10,468 nt of DNA, from positions 1-10,468 of the forward strand of contig CALHAQ010000080.1 of the NCBI GenBank assembly GCA_937931775.1, read 5' to 3'. The stretch comes from an uncultured Candidatus Altimarinota bacterium. GTDB taxonomy: Bacteria; Patescibacteriota; Gracilibacteria; BD1-5; UBA6164. The notes under the pieces were generated by a model that saw only the letters and a list, made by a program, of their open reading frames with translations, did no database searches and was not told the origin of the DNA. The translations under genes were made by a program, and so were the position numbers. This document shows positions 9,021-10,468 of this stretch, in pieces (position 1 is the first letter of the stretch; every line of letters begins with the position of its first letter).

Positions 9021-10468
9021 ATGAAACAATTGATTTTTAGATTATTTTTAACTGCTTTGGGGGGTATATTTATACTCGTTTTTGCTATGCCTTGGAATTA
9101 TTTTAATCTTGAGGTACCATTTAGTGGACCAGATTACAAGCTTGGTCTAGATCTGAGTGGTGGTATAGAGCTTGATTATAAGGTAGATCTTTCGCAGGCT
9201 AAGCTTGAAGAGTGATATAATGCTCAAAGAGAAGATACTATTATTGAAGGACTCAAATCTATTATAGATAAAAGAATAGAGACGCTCAATATCAATGATT
9301 CAGTTATTACGGGAGCGAGTTATGGTGGGGAAGAGCATATTATCGTGCAAATACCTCTCAAATGAAATGATGCCCTTCAAAGTAGTGAAAACATAGAAAG
9401 AGCAAAGGCAGCAATTGGGAAAGTAGTAAAAATAGAATTTAAGCAGCTTAGAGAAGATATTACAGATGAAGATATACGAGAAAGAGCCGTACTCGCAAAA
9501 ACAATCTATGATGAGCTTGCACAAAATATAGATCAGTTTTCTTTAGAGTCACAAAGATATCAGAGTAATTTTGATAATATCGTAATTGGGTCAGCAGAAA
9601 ATATTAATGATATTTTTTCTCTTTCAGGATCAATAAGTATTCCTCTAGCTATTTGAGACAATAATCTCTCTGAACTTTTAGAAGTTCAAAATTTGTCATG
9701 AGAGAAGGGGTTTCTCATCTTTATAAATACATCACCAAAGCAGTATGTATTTATTTCATCAGAGCCATCAGCATGGATTCCAGCTCAAGACTCTCAGGGA
9801 AGAGTACTCAATGATAAGTATTTTGTGAATTCATCAGTACAATATAATGAAGCATTTCAAGCTCTCGTAGAGCTCACATTTAATAACGATGGAGCTGAAA
9901 TATTTGGAGAACTCACAACAAGACTGACAGGAGAACCTATGGCAATATTTGTAGGATGAGAACTCCTTACGGCTCCGACTATTAATGAACCCATTCTTTC
10001 ATGAAGGGCTGTAATCACTGGAAATTATACTCCAGAGTCAGCCTCAGAGCTCTCAAATGATATAAATATTGGAGTGGTGCCAGCTCCTATTTATCTTACC
10101 AGTGAGAGAACTATTGATGCGCGTCTTGGACAAAACTCCCTTGAAAAGATTATACTGGCATGAATTATAGGGTTTGTGTCTATACTTATATTTTTGATGT
10201 TTATATATAGACTCTCCGGAGTTATAGCAGCTGTAGCACTCTTTATATATATTGCGATAACTCTTGCTATTTTGAAACAATTTGGAATAGTTTTAACACT
10301 TGCTTCTATTGCAGGTCTCGTGCTTTCTATTGGTATTGCGATTGATGCAAATATTCTCATCTTTGAAAGAGTAAAGGATGAGCTTAGGAAATGACAAAAG
10401 TTACAAGATGCAGTAAAGGATGGATTTGATAAATCATTTTCAGCTATTTGGGATGCAAATATTACAGG
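9021..10468 (+). CDS. secD: Protein translocase subunit SecD, N-terminal 482 residues (cut by window edge)
   Basis: SecD works with SecF in the membrane to pull exported proteins through SecYEG using the proton gradient. Visible parts are a first membrane helix (about 5-24), the family motif LGLDLSGGIELDY (41-53), the P1 periplasmic domain with TGEPMAIFVGGELLTAPTIN (303-322) and SGRAVITGNYTPESASELS (327-345), and the start of the RND-type membrane domain (from about 375). That domain holds IAIDANILIFERVKDELRKG (439-458), whose Asp442 corresponds to the essential membrane aspartate of the family. Eight TGA codons are read as glycine. I chose ATG 9021 because it gives a normal SecD N-terminus and fits the predicted promoter; an in-frame ATG at 8991 would add ten residues. 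The remaining membrane helices, and any secF or SecDF fusion, lie beyond the window. Confidence 0.95.

Overview
The window comes from a bacterium that reads TGA as glycine (translation table 25). On both strands, standard-code reading frames are cut every few dozen codons by TGA. Reading TGA as an amino acid turns the fragments into seven long frames, and where these are conserved proteins the TGA falls on invariant glycines: the DSGG of Tgt, the PLGG of RseP, the GEP motif and the residue before the first cluster cysteine of RlmN, and several positions in SecD. TGG still encodes tryptophan, and the five frames that end inside the window stop at TAA or TAG, never TGA. With the low GC content and the absence of Shine-Dalgarno sequences, this points to a Candidate Phyla Radiation organism of the Absconditabacteria (SR1) or Gracilibacteria (BD1-5) type. 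The window alone does not separate the two.

Layout. From 1 to 2698 the minus strand carries, in transcription order, an RseP-type intramembrane protease, an HD-domain phosphohydrolase 6 nt behind it, a rho-independent terminator, and then tRNA-guanine transglycosylase (tgt), which runs off the left edge. A short divergent promoter region (about 2699-2835) leads rightwards to one 1,411-residue protein of unknown function (2836-7071), alone in its transcription unit. This unit ends at a bidirectional hairpin shared with a convergent minus-strand type IV pilin-like gene (7096-7755). A second divergent promoter region (7756-7881) drives rlmN rightwards (7882-8946). rlmN ends in a terminator whose T tract runs into the promoter of secD, which is cut by the right edge. 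No stretch longer than about 130 bp lacks a gene. I see no tRNA, rRNA, CRISPR array, insertion sequence or prophage gene.

Function. The recognised genes are housekeeping: tRNA and rRNA modification (tgt, rlmN), protein export (secD), membrane proteolysis (rseP) and surface pili. The most unusual content is the very large orphan protein, which has no signal peptide or membrane segment and seems to contain three degenerate copies of a small strand-rich module. The regulatory layout is also notable. Terminators touch or include stop codons. The tgt promoter appears to lie inside the terminator of the preceding operon, with its -10 box in the hairpin loop. Every proposed -10 box sits about 26-32 nt from its start codon, with no ribosome binding site between.
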